Assembly (NCBI GenBank): GCA_940671915.1
Contig: CALNVZ010003434.1
Location: 13,651,155 to 13,715,154 of the forward strand
Direction of reading: 5' to 3'
Length of the DNA stretch: 64,000 nucleotides
From: Paracentrotus lividus
Lineage: Eukaryota; Echinodermata; Echinoidea; Camarodonta; Echinidae
The position numbers were made by a program, and so were the translations under genes. This document shows, one piece after another, positions 27,632 to 37,555 of this stretch. Below the pieces are notes generated by a model that saw only the letters and a list, made by a program, of their open reading frames with translations, was not told the DNA's origin and did not search any database. How positions within the stretch are numbered: the first letter of the stretch is position 1; each line of letters begins with the position of its first letter.

Positions 27632-29993
27632 GGAGACGGGTGGGGAATAAAGAGGGGAATAATGAGTGAAGAAATAGACGTTAATAATTTAATAAATTGA
27701 TTCGTATATTTATCTCATAATTTGTCTCATTCTCCAGTCTGAATCGCATGGCCCGTCAACGTGAGCTGCTGCGAGTAACGCACGAAAATCAAGCTATTAT
27801 GAGAAGAATCCTGTCCAAACAGGCTACATACAGTCACCACCAATGGGAAGATGAATGGACGGTGTGTATTAATTGCCCCTTGATTTTTTTTTGTTGGTGA
27901 ATGTATATGATGATGATGCGTGTAGCACATTGCTATATTTTTAATTTCACATGTTTATGAGTTATGAGGTATAAATCGAAAGTATATAATATATTTTTTA
28001 TTTACCTTCAGTTGTAAATCTTTTTGCGCAGGGCACAATGTAATGAAGAAATGTAGAATGAAGAGCTAGTGAGATGAAGCCTTCTAATATTTATGAGGTT
28101 AATTTAAGTGTTCTTTCATTGCTTTCAACCATTTACGTGACGGTCATGACATAACTTTACATATTTTTAACATTAGTCTTGAAACTATATTTCGCAAATC
28201 ATTTCATTACGTCTGTTTGGAGCCATAAGGGCGTTAGTACATCTTAAAGATGTTCCGTTCGGAGCCATAAGGGCGCTATCGCTGTACAAAGTGAATGGTA
28301 ATAGCGCCCTTATGGTCCCCGAAAGGAACATCTCTTAAGATGTACTAACCGCCCTATGGCTCCAGAAGCGAACAGAAAGACATCAAAATACAAAACCCTA
28401 TGTTTAGCGAACCCATTAAGACTGCGGCACTACATTTACCAGGGCGTATCGACTGACCGGGCAAGCTATATTACCCAACCCTTCCAAAATTGGAAACAAC
28501 AGACTAAGTTGCGGGGGGAAGGGGGGGAGGTGGGGGGGGGGGTCTACACAATATAACAACTCATTTTCTTATCATTAATTCGTATTAAAGTCGTTCTGCA
28601 ATATAATCTGGTCAAAGCCAGAATGACGTTACATCGTGTCATCAATCTTCAGACACTCCATTGATATCATTTTGTAATCTTTCTTTCTTACCCCACCTTT
28701 ACAGATGAACAAGACATACATGATGAATATCGCCAAGTATCCGCAGTGGTACCATCAACCTTACTACCAAATATCCAGCTCCCATGTAAGTTTCAAACTA
28801 GTTTGGGGACCCTAACCCCAAAATTTACAAAGAAAAGTGATTTTAAACGATCAAACAGGACTCTTTTCCCATTTACACAACATGATTGATCAATTTGTCA
28901 CCTTCCCAGAAAGACCATACGCGCCTTCCGCGGCGAAAATTCAATTCCGAGATAGTCTTGTTTACAAAATTTTCACGGATTTTTGGCCTCATTGCAATAG
29001 TTTTGAGATAGAAAGAAGGGTAAAGAATCATGTGTTTCTTTTCACCCTTTGAAGCAGGAACTCCGAAAATCGTCTGTTTAATTAGTTACAGTGATTTTTG
29101 TATTAATGGTCTTTCTCCGGAATATGAAACGCGAATAAGTTAACAACCTTACCTTACTGCAGGAATAGACGATGAATTAATTGTCAAAAGAAAGAAAAAT
29201 CTTCCATTTATTTCTGCTAACATTTTGTTTCTCTTTATTTTTGCAGATGGACAAGATGTATATGAAAAACATTGCTAAATACCCGAAATATTATGAATGG
29301 GCATACGACCAATGGAATAGCAAGCATGGAAACAAAAAGAGCGTGTAAGAAAAGTATGAATTCATAGCTGGGTTTCGTTTCATTTATCAAATTTGAACAA
29401 AACAAACAATTTCAACAGTACACATGATAATGAGCAATTTTAAAACAGTGAAAAATAATAACAGTGAAAAGGGTGTGCATTCCCTGGGAAGTATTTACAC
29501 ATTGAGGACAATTGTTCTCAGGCATGTATGGTATTGTAAAATAAAACAACAAATTATGGATAGGCCTAGAACAAAAATAGAAATTGAGGACACACCAGAA
29601 GAGAGGAGATGATTGCATTAAAATAAATGAAGAAACAATTAGGGAGACAATAATCTATATTTTTTGAAATAGTCACGGATAAGCTATATGCACCAATAAA
29701 AAGTGATTCCTTGCATATTTCCCATCGCCTTAACTTGCAGCATTGATGGACTGATGAAGACATAAAAATATGGAACATGTAGGATAGATAATTAAAAGAA
29801 ATTACATGTCTCAAAATGAAGTAGTGTGTTAAATTATCCATGTCATCATTATGTGGTAATTTAATTTTCTGATTTTTCTTTTATCAGGTCGGGATCAATT
29901 GATAAAGAACCAGACTGCAAAACCAAAAAACCAACTCACAGACCTAAAAAACAGAGCCAGAAAGATGGTGCTAACGGTTGTGGAGTTAGCTGA
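24113..29993 (+). CDS. CFAP97D1/2: CFAP97-domain protein (CFAP97D1/CFAP97D2 type), six coding exons
   Basis: Six exons joined in phase, 24113-24215, 24961-25150, 27738-27861, 28705-28785, 29247-29344, 29888-29993, give 233 residues ending in TGA. Residues 35-139 form the CFAP97 (Hemingway-like) domain: AKPVIDDKPPKTY, a charged helix KMQVEEERLTIIERDNRILL with EKM, and SLNRMARQRELLRVTHENQA. This matches the family pattern AKP.vD..PP, IE.eN..L..K and LNR..R..eLlriT.EN. CFAP97D1 in mouse maintains the sperm axoneme; CFAP97D2 is little studied. I cannot separate the two by eye. C-terminal to the domain are two copies of an NIAKYP motif and a Lys-rich tail, so the protein is longer than human CFAP97D1 (164 residues). 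It is divergent from CATSPER4. Confidence 0.85.
24370..24582. repeat. (GA)n and poly(A) tracts
   Basis: (GA)n at about 24370-24440 and 24556-24581, with a 28-base A run at about 24516-24543. In intron 1 of CFAP97D. Confidence 0.9.
24961..25150 (+). CDS. CFAP97D1/2: CFAP97D exon 2
   Basis: Encodes residues 35-97, the first half of the CFAP97 domain, ending NIMLTKGSVDNKNFYDPKR. Acceptor cattgcag, donor AG|GTATAG. Degraded copies of its 3' part lie in the following intron. Confidence 0.92.
25151..27737 (+). repeat. Decayed tandem copies of CFAP97D exon 2 plus GA-rich intron
   Basis: Fragments of the 3' part of exon 2 (gagaagatgtgtaacatc ... ctcaccaagggcagcgtag ... gatcccaagagg) recur at about 25345-25380, 26090-26156, 26300-26375, 26580-26655, 27030-27085 and 27498-27548. 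Each is followed by GA-rich sequence like that after the true exon. All carry indels or stops and none can replace exon 2. A pure CT-rich block (27085-27140) interrupts the GA pattern. Confidence 0.75.
25455..25925. repeat. About 40-bp minisatellite with an orientation switch
   Basis: Units of the type aaacccatgatcatgggttt followed by tcaagagcacgcagagtt. After about 25775 the units appear reversed (aactctgcg ... gataaaccca). The core cccatgatcatggg is itself a perfect palindrome. Units are ragged with many indels. In CFAP97D intron 2. Confidence 0.8.
27738..27861 (+). CDS. CFAP97D1/2: CFAP97D exon 3
   Basis: Encodes residues 98-139, SLNRMARQRELLRVTHENQA then IMRRILSKQATYS..QWEDEW, the second half of the domain. 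Acceptor tctccag, donor ACG|GTGTGT. Confidence 0.92.
28213..28375. mobile_element. Hairpin (foldback) element of about 163 bp
   Basis: The two halves are near-perfect inverted copies: left arm contains ggagccataagggcg, gtacatcttaa and gatgttcc; right arm has the complements ggaacatc, ttaagatgtac and cgccctatggctcc. The motif ggagccataagggcg also occurs twice within the left arm. In CFAP97D intron 3. Confidence 0.8.
28705..28785 (+). CDS. CFAP97D1/2: CFAP97D exon 4 (NIAKYP copy 1)
   Basis: Encodes residues 140-166, MNKTYMMNIAKYPQWYHQPY and on. Acceptor tttacag, donor CAT|GTAAGT, phase 0 at both ends. Confidence 0.9.
29247..29344 (+). CDS. CFAP97D1/2: CFAP97D exon 5 (NIAKYP copy 2)
   Basis: Encodes residues 167-198, MDKMYMKNIAKYPKYYEWAY and on. 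Without splicing the frame ends two bases later at TAA, but GT|GTAAGA is a good donor and exon 6 fits its phase. Confidence 0.88.
29888..29993 (+). CDS. CFAP97D1/2: CFAP97D exon 6 (terminal)
   Basis: Encodes SGSIDKEPDCKTKKPTHRPK and KQSQKDGANGCGVS, then TGA. Strong acceptor (cttttatcag). Basic tail with no domain. If the exon 5 donor is unused, the protein simply ends at the TAA at 29346-29348. Confidence 0.7.
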
Positions 29994-30990
29994 TAAAGAA
30001 CAAGATATAAATGAAGAAACATGGCTTCTCCTGGCCATTTCTATCACAATCCCAAATCTTTTTTTTCCTCAGAACATTCTCAATAATCATTATTCTTTAT
30101 GTTGTGGATGTGTATGTGTATCATCACTTTGTATCATACTTGGTTTTGTGTGACATATTCGTCTATTTGTAGTGTATATAAAAAAAAATTATGTAAAACT
30201 AATGTTATTTGAATCCTTGTGAGTTTCAGCCTTTTTTTGTGACGGCGGAGAAAGATGTAGCTAAAGTCTTTAAGGTCCACCTCAGGTATTCTTTGAAAGA
30301 ATTAATTTGGGGACTGAAAATGGCAGGTGATCTCCACTAAGACATTTAAGCTCAAAAACTTTTTTTCTTCGTCAGGAGGAATCAAAAGTCGATCCCTAAT
30401 AAGCTATCAACAAAGAGGTTCTTAACGGAGCATATCAGCGGCCATTATCAGATCTCTCCAATCATTTCTTTAACTGAATATTTAATATAAACCATAAAAA
30501 TTATCTCTACAAATAGTTCCATCTTATAATGTACCATCTTGTGCTTTATCATTGCTGTGTCAATCTTTTTTATTCGCCTGTTGCCTTTCCCGTCGATGTG
30601 CAATACATGGTGGCATCGGTAGAAATATATACGGTAGACTTTAAGAGGGTTGATTTTAAATGGGGGGGGGGGGGGGGCTAGGGTTAATGGGAATTTAAGA
30701 TATATTTTTTTCTATAGGGGTAATCTGGGAATAAATTATTTCTGCCGACGCCATCATGTTTCTGTACATCCAAACATCAAACGGTTATTTACTTGAAATA
30801 TCAGTTAAAGAAGAGGTAACTTTGTTTTCTATGTCTTATCATTTTCTTTCCTTGTATTCAACCATGTTTCCCATCTTTTGTTCTTCGTCTCCATATTGTC
30901 TCTTAATTCCATTTGCTACGTATTTCTTATGTCAGTGTACTTATAGTATTTGTCTCTGTTTTGGGTCTGCTTTTTTTTCTTTCATTTTTT
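29994..30990. other. Intergenic, no gene recognised
   Basis: Downstream of CFAP97D. Contains a G run (30662-30677) and otherwise ordinary AT-rich sequence. Short open frames here have no family resemblance. Confidence 0.5.
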
Positions 30991-32085
30991 GGGTTGAATG
31001 TCTCACTTCTTGCCAATTTGTTACATGTCTTGTCTTTTCTCTTCTGATCTGTTTTGTTTATTTTCCTGTCTATTAGTGTATTGGTCTGTTGTGTCTGTCT
31101 TCTTGTCTATTTATTTACTGGTCTGTTTGGTTTATCGTATTTTGTATTTGTTTCGTGGTCTTTTTGGGGTATTTTTTGTTGTCTTGTCTTTTTATTTACT
31201 GCACTCTTGTTCGATTGTCTTTTTGTCTATTTGGTTACAGGTCTGATTTATTTATCGTCTTGTTTATTTGTTTACAGGTCTGTATTGTTTCTTTTCATGT
31301 CTTGTTTATTCATTTACTGTAGGCCTACATGGTTTCTTTGTCATCTATGGTCTATTATGTTGACTGGGCTGCTTTGTTAATCGTCTTGTCTACGTGTTTA
31401 CTGGAGTTATGTTTATCGCTGTGTCTATTTGTTTAATATTCTGCTTTGTTTATTTTCTTGTCCATTCGTTGACTGGTCTATTTTGTTTATCGTTTTGTCT
31501 AGTGTTCGCCGGTCTGTTTTGTTTATCGTATTGTCTGTGTGTTTACCGTCTTGCCTGTTTGTTTATCGTGTTGTCCATTTGTGTACTCGTCTATTTTGTT
31601 TAGTGTCTTACTTGTCTATTTGTTTACTGGTCTGTTTTGTCTTGCTTTGTTCATTTGTTTAGTGGATTGTTTTGTGCATCGTCTTGTCTATGTTTTTACT
31701 AGCTTTCCATGTTTATCGTTTTTTGTCTATTTGTTTAATGCACTGTTTCATTTAATGTACCGTCTATGTGTTTATCAATTGTATATATTTAATTGTTGTT
31801 TATATTGCTTAGGGCGGACTAAAATTGTTTATCGTATGCTCATGGTATTCACTGGCTTGTTAAATGTGTTTTTTTTGTGTATTTGTCTAATGCACTATTT
31901 CGTTTAAATGTCTCGCCTTTGTGTTTATCATATTGTATACCTGTTTATTTATTGTCTATTTGTTTATTGTCCTGTCTATGTGTTTACTAGCTTACAAGTC
32001 TTGTTTATCGTTTTGCTATGTATTGCATGTTTTGTTTATTGTCTCGTCTAGTTTATCGTCTGTATTGGAAGAGATAATAATGAAC
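30990..32085. repeat. T-rich minisatellite (tgtttatcgtcttgtctatt)
   Basis: Degenerate units of about 32-40 bp built on ttgtctatttgtttactggtc and gttttgtttatcgt. It gives long hydrophobic Cys/Leu/Phe-rich frames in all plus-strand phases, which I regard as artefacts of composition. Confidence 0.85.
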
Positions 32086-32926
32086 CAACAAGCTCGTCAA
32101 CATAGCTTTCTTGAAACGAGAAGACGAAAATGACAAACTTCAAAACTCTTCGAAAGCTTTCTTGAAACGAGAAACAAAATGACGAACAGCACAGTTTTCT
32201 TGAGGAAAGAAAAACAAATGATGAACTTCAAAAATTTTCGTCAACACGGCTTTCCTGAATACAGAGGAAGACAAAATGGTTAACTACTAAACTCATCACA
32301 CAGTTTTCTTGAGACAAGAAGACAGAATGAGGAACGTCAAAAACTCGTCAACACAGCTTTCCTGAGTCGAGAAGACAAAATGGTTAACTACATAAACTCG
32401 TCAAAAACAGCTTTCCTGAGACGAGAAAACAAATAATGAACTTAAAAACTCGTCAACAAGAGGCTTTCTTTAAGACGAGAAGACAAATGATGAACTACTA
32501 AAACTTGTCAACATGGCTTTCTGAGACAAAAAGACAAATGATGAACTTCTGAAACTCATCAACGCGGACTTTTGAGCACGAGAAGAACAAAATGATGAAC
32601 TATACAAAACTCGTCAACACGCTTTTGAGATGAAAAGACAAATAGGTGAACTAATAAAATCGTCAACACGGCCTTTCTTGAAACAAAGAAGGCAAAAATG
32701 ATGAACAATCTACTCGTCGCAACACACGCTTTCTTGAGACGAAGAAAACAGAATTGATGATCTTCAAAACACTAGTCAACACGGGCTTTCATTGAGACGA
32801 AAAGACAGAATGAATGAAACTAATAAATTCGTCAACATGACTTTCTGAGACGCAGAAGCACAAAAAGATGACTACATTAACTCGCTCACATGGCTTTCTG
32901 GGACGAGAGGACAAATGAATGGAACA

Positions 32927-32971
<45 letters not shown>

Positions 32972-34115
32972 GTCAACACGGCCTTCTAAAACACAAAGAC
33001 AACAAAATGATGAGTTTGCGCTTATCATTCTGGTGTTCTTCGTCTTTAGAAAGCTGCGTTGACGAGGTTTTATGAAGTTCATCATTTCGTCTTCTCGTCT
33101 GAGTAAGCCGTGTTGACGAGTTTTATTAGTTCATCAATGCTGTTTTCTCGTCTCAAAAAAGCGTGTTGACGAGTTTCTGAAGTTCATCATTTTGTCCTCT
33201 CGTCTTCAGAAATCCGTGTTGACGAGTTTTGGTAGTTCATCATTTCGTCTTCTACTCTCAGAGAACTATGTTGACGAGTTAATTAGTTCTTATTCTGTCT
33301 TCTTGTCCCGAAAGATAGCCGTGTTGACGAGTTTTATTATTCATCAGTCTGTCTTCTCGTCTCAAGAAAGCTGTGTTGACGAGTTTTTGAAGTTCATTAT
33401 TCTGTCTTCTCGTCTCAGGAAAGCCGTGTTGATGAGTTTCTGAAGTTCATCATTTTGTCCTCTCGTCTTCAGAAATCCGTGTTGACGAGTTTTGGTAGTT
33501 CATCATTTCGTCTTCTACTCTCAGGAAAGCCGTGTTGACGAGTTTAATTAGTTCATCATTCTGTCTTCTCGTCTCAGGAAAGCCGTGTTAACGAGTTTTG
33601 AAGTTCATTATTCTGTCTTCTCGTCTCAGGAAAGCCGTGTTAACGAGTTTTGAAGTTCATTATTCTGTCTTCTCGTCTCAGGAAAGCCGTGTTAACGAGT
33701 TTTGAAGTTCATCATTCTGTCTTCTCGTCTCAAGAAAGCCGTGTTGGCGAGTTTTATTAGTTCATTATTCTGTCTTCTTGTCTCAAGAAAACCGTGTTGA
33801 CGAGTTTTAGTAGTTCATCATTTTGTCTTCTCATCTCAAGAAAACCGTGTTGACGAGTTTTAGTAGTTCATCATTTTGTCTTCTCGTCCCAAGATAGCCG
33901 TGTTGACGAGTTTTAGTAGTTCATCATTCTGTCTTGTTGTCTCAAGAAAATCGTGTTGACGAGTTTATGAAGTTCATCATTTTGTCTTCTCGTCTCAAGA
34001 AAACCGTGTTGACGAGTTTATGAAGTTCATCATTTTGTCTTCTCGTCTCAAGAAAACCGTGTTGACGAGTTTATGAAGTTCATCATTTTATCTTCTTGTC
34101 TCATGAACATTCACT
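32085..34115. repeat. About 51-bp satellite in head-to-head inverted arrays
   Basis: Left array (32085-32990) has units like ctcgtcaacacagctttctt, gagacgagaagacaaaatga, tgaacttc. Right array (33000-34115) has the complement: gacgagtttt, gaagttcatcattctgtctt, ctcgtctcaagaaagccgtg. A run of about 40 A bases (32930-32969) lies at the junction. The left array has many more indels than the right. Confidence 0.9.
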
Positions 34116-35183
34116 GTGTTTTTAATTTTATAATAGCATGTTATGATGAATTTTCTCTGCAATTACTTATTCTTGTCTTCTTATTCACGTTCGTGGTACT
34201 TTGAGATGTTGTACATTCTTGTTTATTTTTGTCAGTGTACCCATTGTACGTTTTGTCCCTGTCACCTTTCCATTGGTGCATTGTCAAGTTTATTGTTTGG
34301 TTTCTTTGTGTGTCCTCTCTCGGGTCAAATTGTCTTCCCTGTGTCTGTTCTTACATGTTTTTTTTATTTTGTTCGCTTTGCCCCTTGTGTTGGGTTTTGT
34401 ATTGTCACATCATCTCAAATTAAGTTTATGTTCGCATTATATGTTTATATGTAGTACAAGTCATCAAACCAGCCATTGAAATGCAAAGAATGAATGGGAG
34501 TTCAAACTTTGTCTGATATTGTCAGGTTATTTGCATGGCATACCATGAAGTATGTATTGATGAATGAAGTAGCCGGAAAACTTTCAGCTTTAGCGCATTG
34601 CCATATCAATGACAAAGATAAAAACGATTCATGGGGGATGGGGGGGGGGGGGGATAACTCGGGATTAGAAAAAAAAAAATCAATATTGGGGTTAAATGGA
34701 GTTATATTTAGTATAAGAATGTAGTTGTTTTAAGTAAATGGGATTTAATAAGTCTCATTTTTATCTTTGTCATCGAATCACCATCTCATGGCCGGTAAAG
34801 CTGTCAGTTTTCTTTATGTTCTATGTGAAAATGTGTAAAAATGTAAAATGCAAATTAGTACGTCCTTACGCTACTGTCAATGTATGTACAGCTTGGCAAA
34901 TAATCTTTAGGCCAAACTAGTAGAAAAGTGGTCTAGTAATTATTTCCCAAGCTGTATGTTGTGTGATATACAAGGCCCAAAGGTTTTCTCCTGATATTAA
35001 TTGTTGCTTGTATATACAGGGCATTCGTCATGTACTGCTTATTCAAATGTGAACACGATTGAGGAAATAGATTTGGGATTGTGATATAAATGGAATGTGG
35101 TCAAACAGTTCATATTATCATTCTTTGTTTCATGCTTCCCAAATTATATATATTACTCCCTCTCCTTCATCAAACATTGTTCA
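34116..35183. other. Intergenic, no gene recognised
   Basis: AT-rich sequence with a G run near 34640. No family-like protein and no RNA gene seen. Confidence 0.5.
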
Positions 35184-35341
35184 GGGCCCCGTAACACAAA
35201 GGTTTGCAATCAATCGCAAAATTCCAAAAGCCAATCAAGACCCTTGTTGCACACGCTTTTGGTCCAAAAGACTGACCAGCAACCAATCAGTGAAGTTCTT
35301 TCAAATCTGCAATTGATCACAAACCTTTGTGTTACGGGTTC
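35184..35341. mobile_element. MITE-like element, GGCCCYGTAAC family
   Basis: Left end gggccccgtaacacaaagg and right end cctttgtgttacgggttc are inverted; inner tgcaatcaat/attgatcaca also pair. About 158 bp. Confidence 0.75.
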
Positions 35342-36148
35342 AGATGTGTGTTTCACCATGTCATTCGTAAAGTTACGAATGAATTTACAAACGACTGAAA
35401 CATGTTCTTTGGTGCTGTATATTAATCACATGCTTAAGCATTAAGCACAAGAACTGATCATCAGTCGTTCCTAAAATCATTTGTAACTTGCGAACGACTT
35501 CGTGATGAAACAGCCATGATTGGATATTATTGTTGTTTAAGATCTTGGTATGTTTTCGAAATGCTTCCTGGGGATGGCAGAATTGACTGAAAATGGCGGG
35601 TTCAATTATGTGAAAATCGAGCATGAAAAGAGAAAAGGTCCGACGCCGGGATAGAAGATTCAACTTGACCTCTTTCTCCCTTTGGTTTCTCTGTCTAATC
35701 TGTCATCAACCTTGCTTTCAAGAGACAAAATGCAGTTTGATGAAGGGGGGGGGTATGAATTGGGAAGGTAAAGATACGTAGTATATAAATAGAAAGCAGA
35801 GTTTAAAACCTTGGAAAATGGAAGATTCATGATATAATAACAAACAATGCTGTCTGGTCTAAATAAAGGTCACAAGATGAAACTATCAATATACTGGTTT
35901 TCAACTTTGCTTTTGGATTCTTCACTTTTCATTACGCTCTTTTCATCTTTTTTCATCTATTCCAACAAAAGGAATACAAATCATACATCATGTGTAATAA
36001 CTACAAACACTTTTAATTCATAAAAAACATCAAATTCATCAGACACAATACATAGTATACTTAGTATAAAGTAAACACAGATATGTACAATAACATAAAA
36101 ACATGATATCTCCTCTCAAATGTGTACTATTGAGAATCACACACAGAT

Positions 36149-36464
36149 AGGCCCGTATTCACAAAAGTGCCCTAAAGTTAAGCCTAGCCTGTGGTTTAAC
36201 TATGACTAGCGAAATGGGATACAATCTTGAAAAGTAAATGTTGGATTTATCAGAATTGTTGGTACCTACCTTATCATTAACAACTGCATGGGAATGATAA
36301 GTACAAAAGTCTTCCTAACCACTAAAGCATGATTTCGGAATCCAGTATAGTGTATTAAAAGAACATTGCAACATAGACACATTTGTCTCCTATTTTGCTA
36401 GCCATAGTTAAACCACAGATTTAAGCTAATTTTAGCATTTAAGCCACCTTTGTGAATAAGGGCC
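36149..36464. mobile_element. Terminal-inverted-repeat element (aggcccgtattcac)
   Basis: Left end aggcccgtattcacaaaag and right end cctttgtgaataagggcc are inverted; inner gtggtttaactatg/catagttaaaccac also pair. About 316 bp, non-coding. Confidence 0.75.
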
Positions 36465-36512
36465 ATAGACAACAATAAAAAGAAAAAAAAGACAATTAAT
36501 ATTGACCAAATT

Positions 36513-36683
36513 GGGCCCTGTAACATAAAGAGTAACAAACAATCGATTGCAAATTGATAGGAGCCAATCAGGATTGTTGTTAAACACACCTCTTGCACAA
36601 AAGTCTCACTCTGAACAAACCAGAATGGTTGTTTCATAACAAAATTTGCAATAATTAGTTGTAACTATCTATGTTACAGGGCA
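36513..36683. mobile_element. MITE-like element, GGCCCYGTAAC family
   Basis: Left end gggccctgtaacataaag and right end tctatgttacagggc are inverted. About 170 bp. Confidence 0.75.
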
Positions 36684-36881
36684 CTGGAACCAATATTAGT
36701 ACTGTAGCAAAATAGAATTTGAAATGAAAGTCCATTTCCCTTTACACTTTTTGTGTTGGAATCAAAAGCTCAATGATCTTTGAAAACTGATCTTCTATTT
36801 ATCAATCTCATTTACAACACTATTTGTCCAAATCATGGTACATTTGCCAAGTATCAGACTCTATTAATTTACATTCACACT

Positions 36882-37293
36882 TAAAGCCCGTCTCACACTG
36901 TGCAATTTCCTGCAATGCGATTTTTGAGAAAACTGTTATATTATTTGATATGGACATTCAAACAAGGAAATTAATGCTGTCCAAAGTTCTTGGTATTCCT
37001 GTGAACAATAAAATTGTAATTCACGGCTATTACGAACCCCCTTCTCTGTATAAAATCAAAATGTTTCTATATCGCAGTGACGTCACAGCGATCTTGCGAT
37101 TTTAAGCTAATTTGACATTTACTCCCAATTAACGGATCGCATTGGGAAAAAAAAAATCACTTGCATTGTTCCTATACATTTTCTGCATCTCATAATATAA
37201 TTTTGAATGTTGGAATATGTCGCATTTAAGGAAAATTGCCATTTGTTCCAAAAATCGCATCGCAGCAAATCGCACAGTGTGAGGCGGGCTTTA
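36882..37293. mobile_element. Terminal-inverted-repeat element (taaagcccgtctcac)
   Basis: Left end taaagcccgtctcacactgt and right end acagtgtgaggcgggcttta are near-perfect inverted repeats, extended inward by gcaatgcgatttttg versus caaaaatcgcatcgc. About 412 bp without a coding frame, so a non-autonomous DNA element. Confidence 0.82.
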
Positions 37294-37327
37294 GAGACAA
37301 AAGTTTTTTTTGTAAACTGTGTAACCT

Positions 37328-37555
37328 GTGGGGTGTAACACAAAGACTTACGATTGAATAAAGTTACGATTGATTTTTTTTCTCGGTAGCCTCATCATGG
37401 ACAGGATGCTCCAAAGTTGATGATTTTAATCCTAACCTTACTCTTAATCATTTCCAAATCCTACTCCATGATTGTACTTGGATTTCAAATGAGGCTACCG
37501 AGAAAAAATCAATTGTAACTTTTAATCAATCGTTAGTCTTTATGTTACACCCCAC
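37328..37555. mobile_element. MITE-like element, GGCCCYGTAAC family (long arms)
   Basis: Left end gtggggtgtaacacaaagac, right end complement ending atgttacaccccac; arms continue through tctcggtagcctcat versus gaggctaccgagaa. Arms of about 80 bp. Confidence 0.75.

Noticed and set aside
30756..31907. Several long hydrophobic plus-strand frames resembling membrane proteins
   Set aside because: They overlap in all three phases of a T-rich minisatellite and have no domain or splice support.
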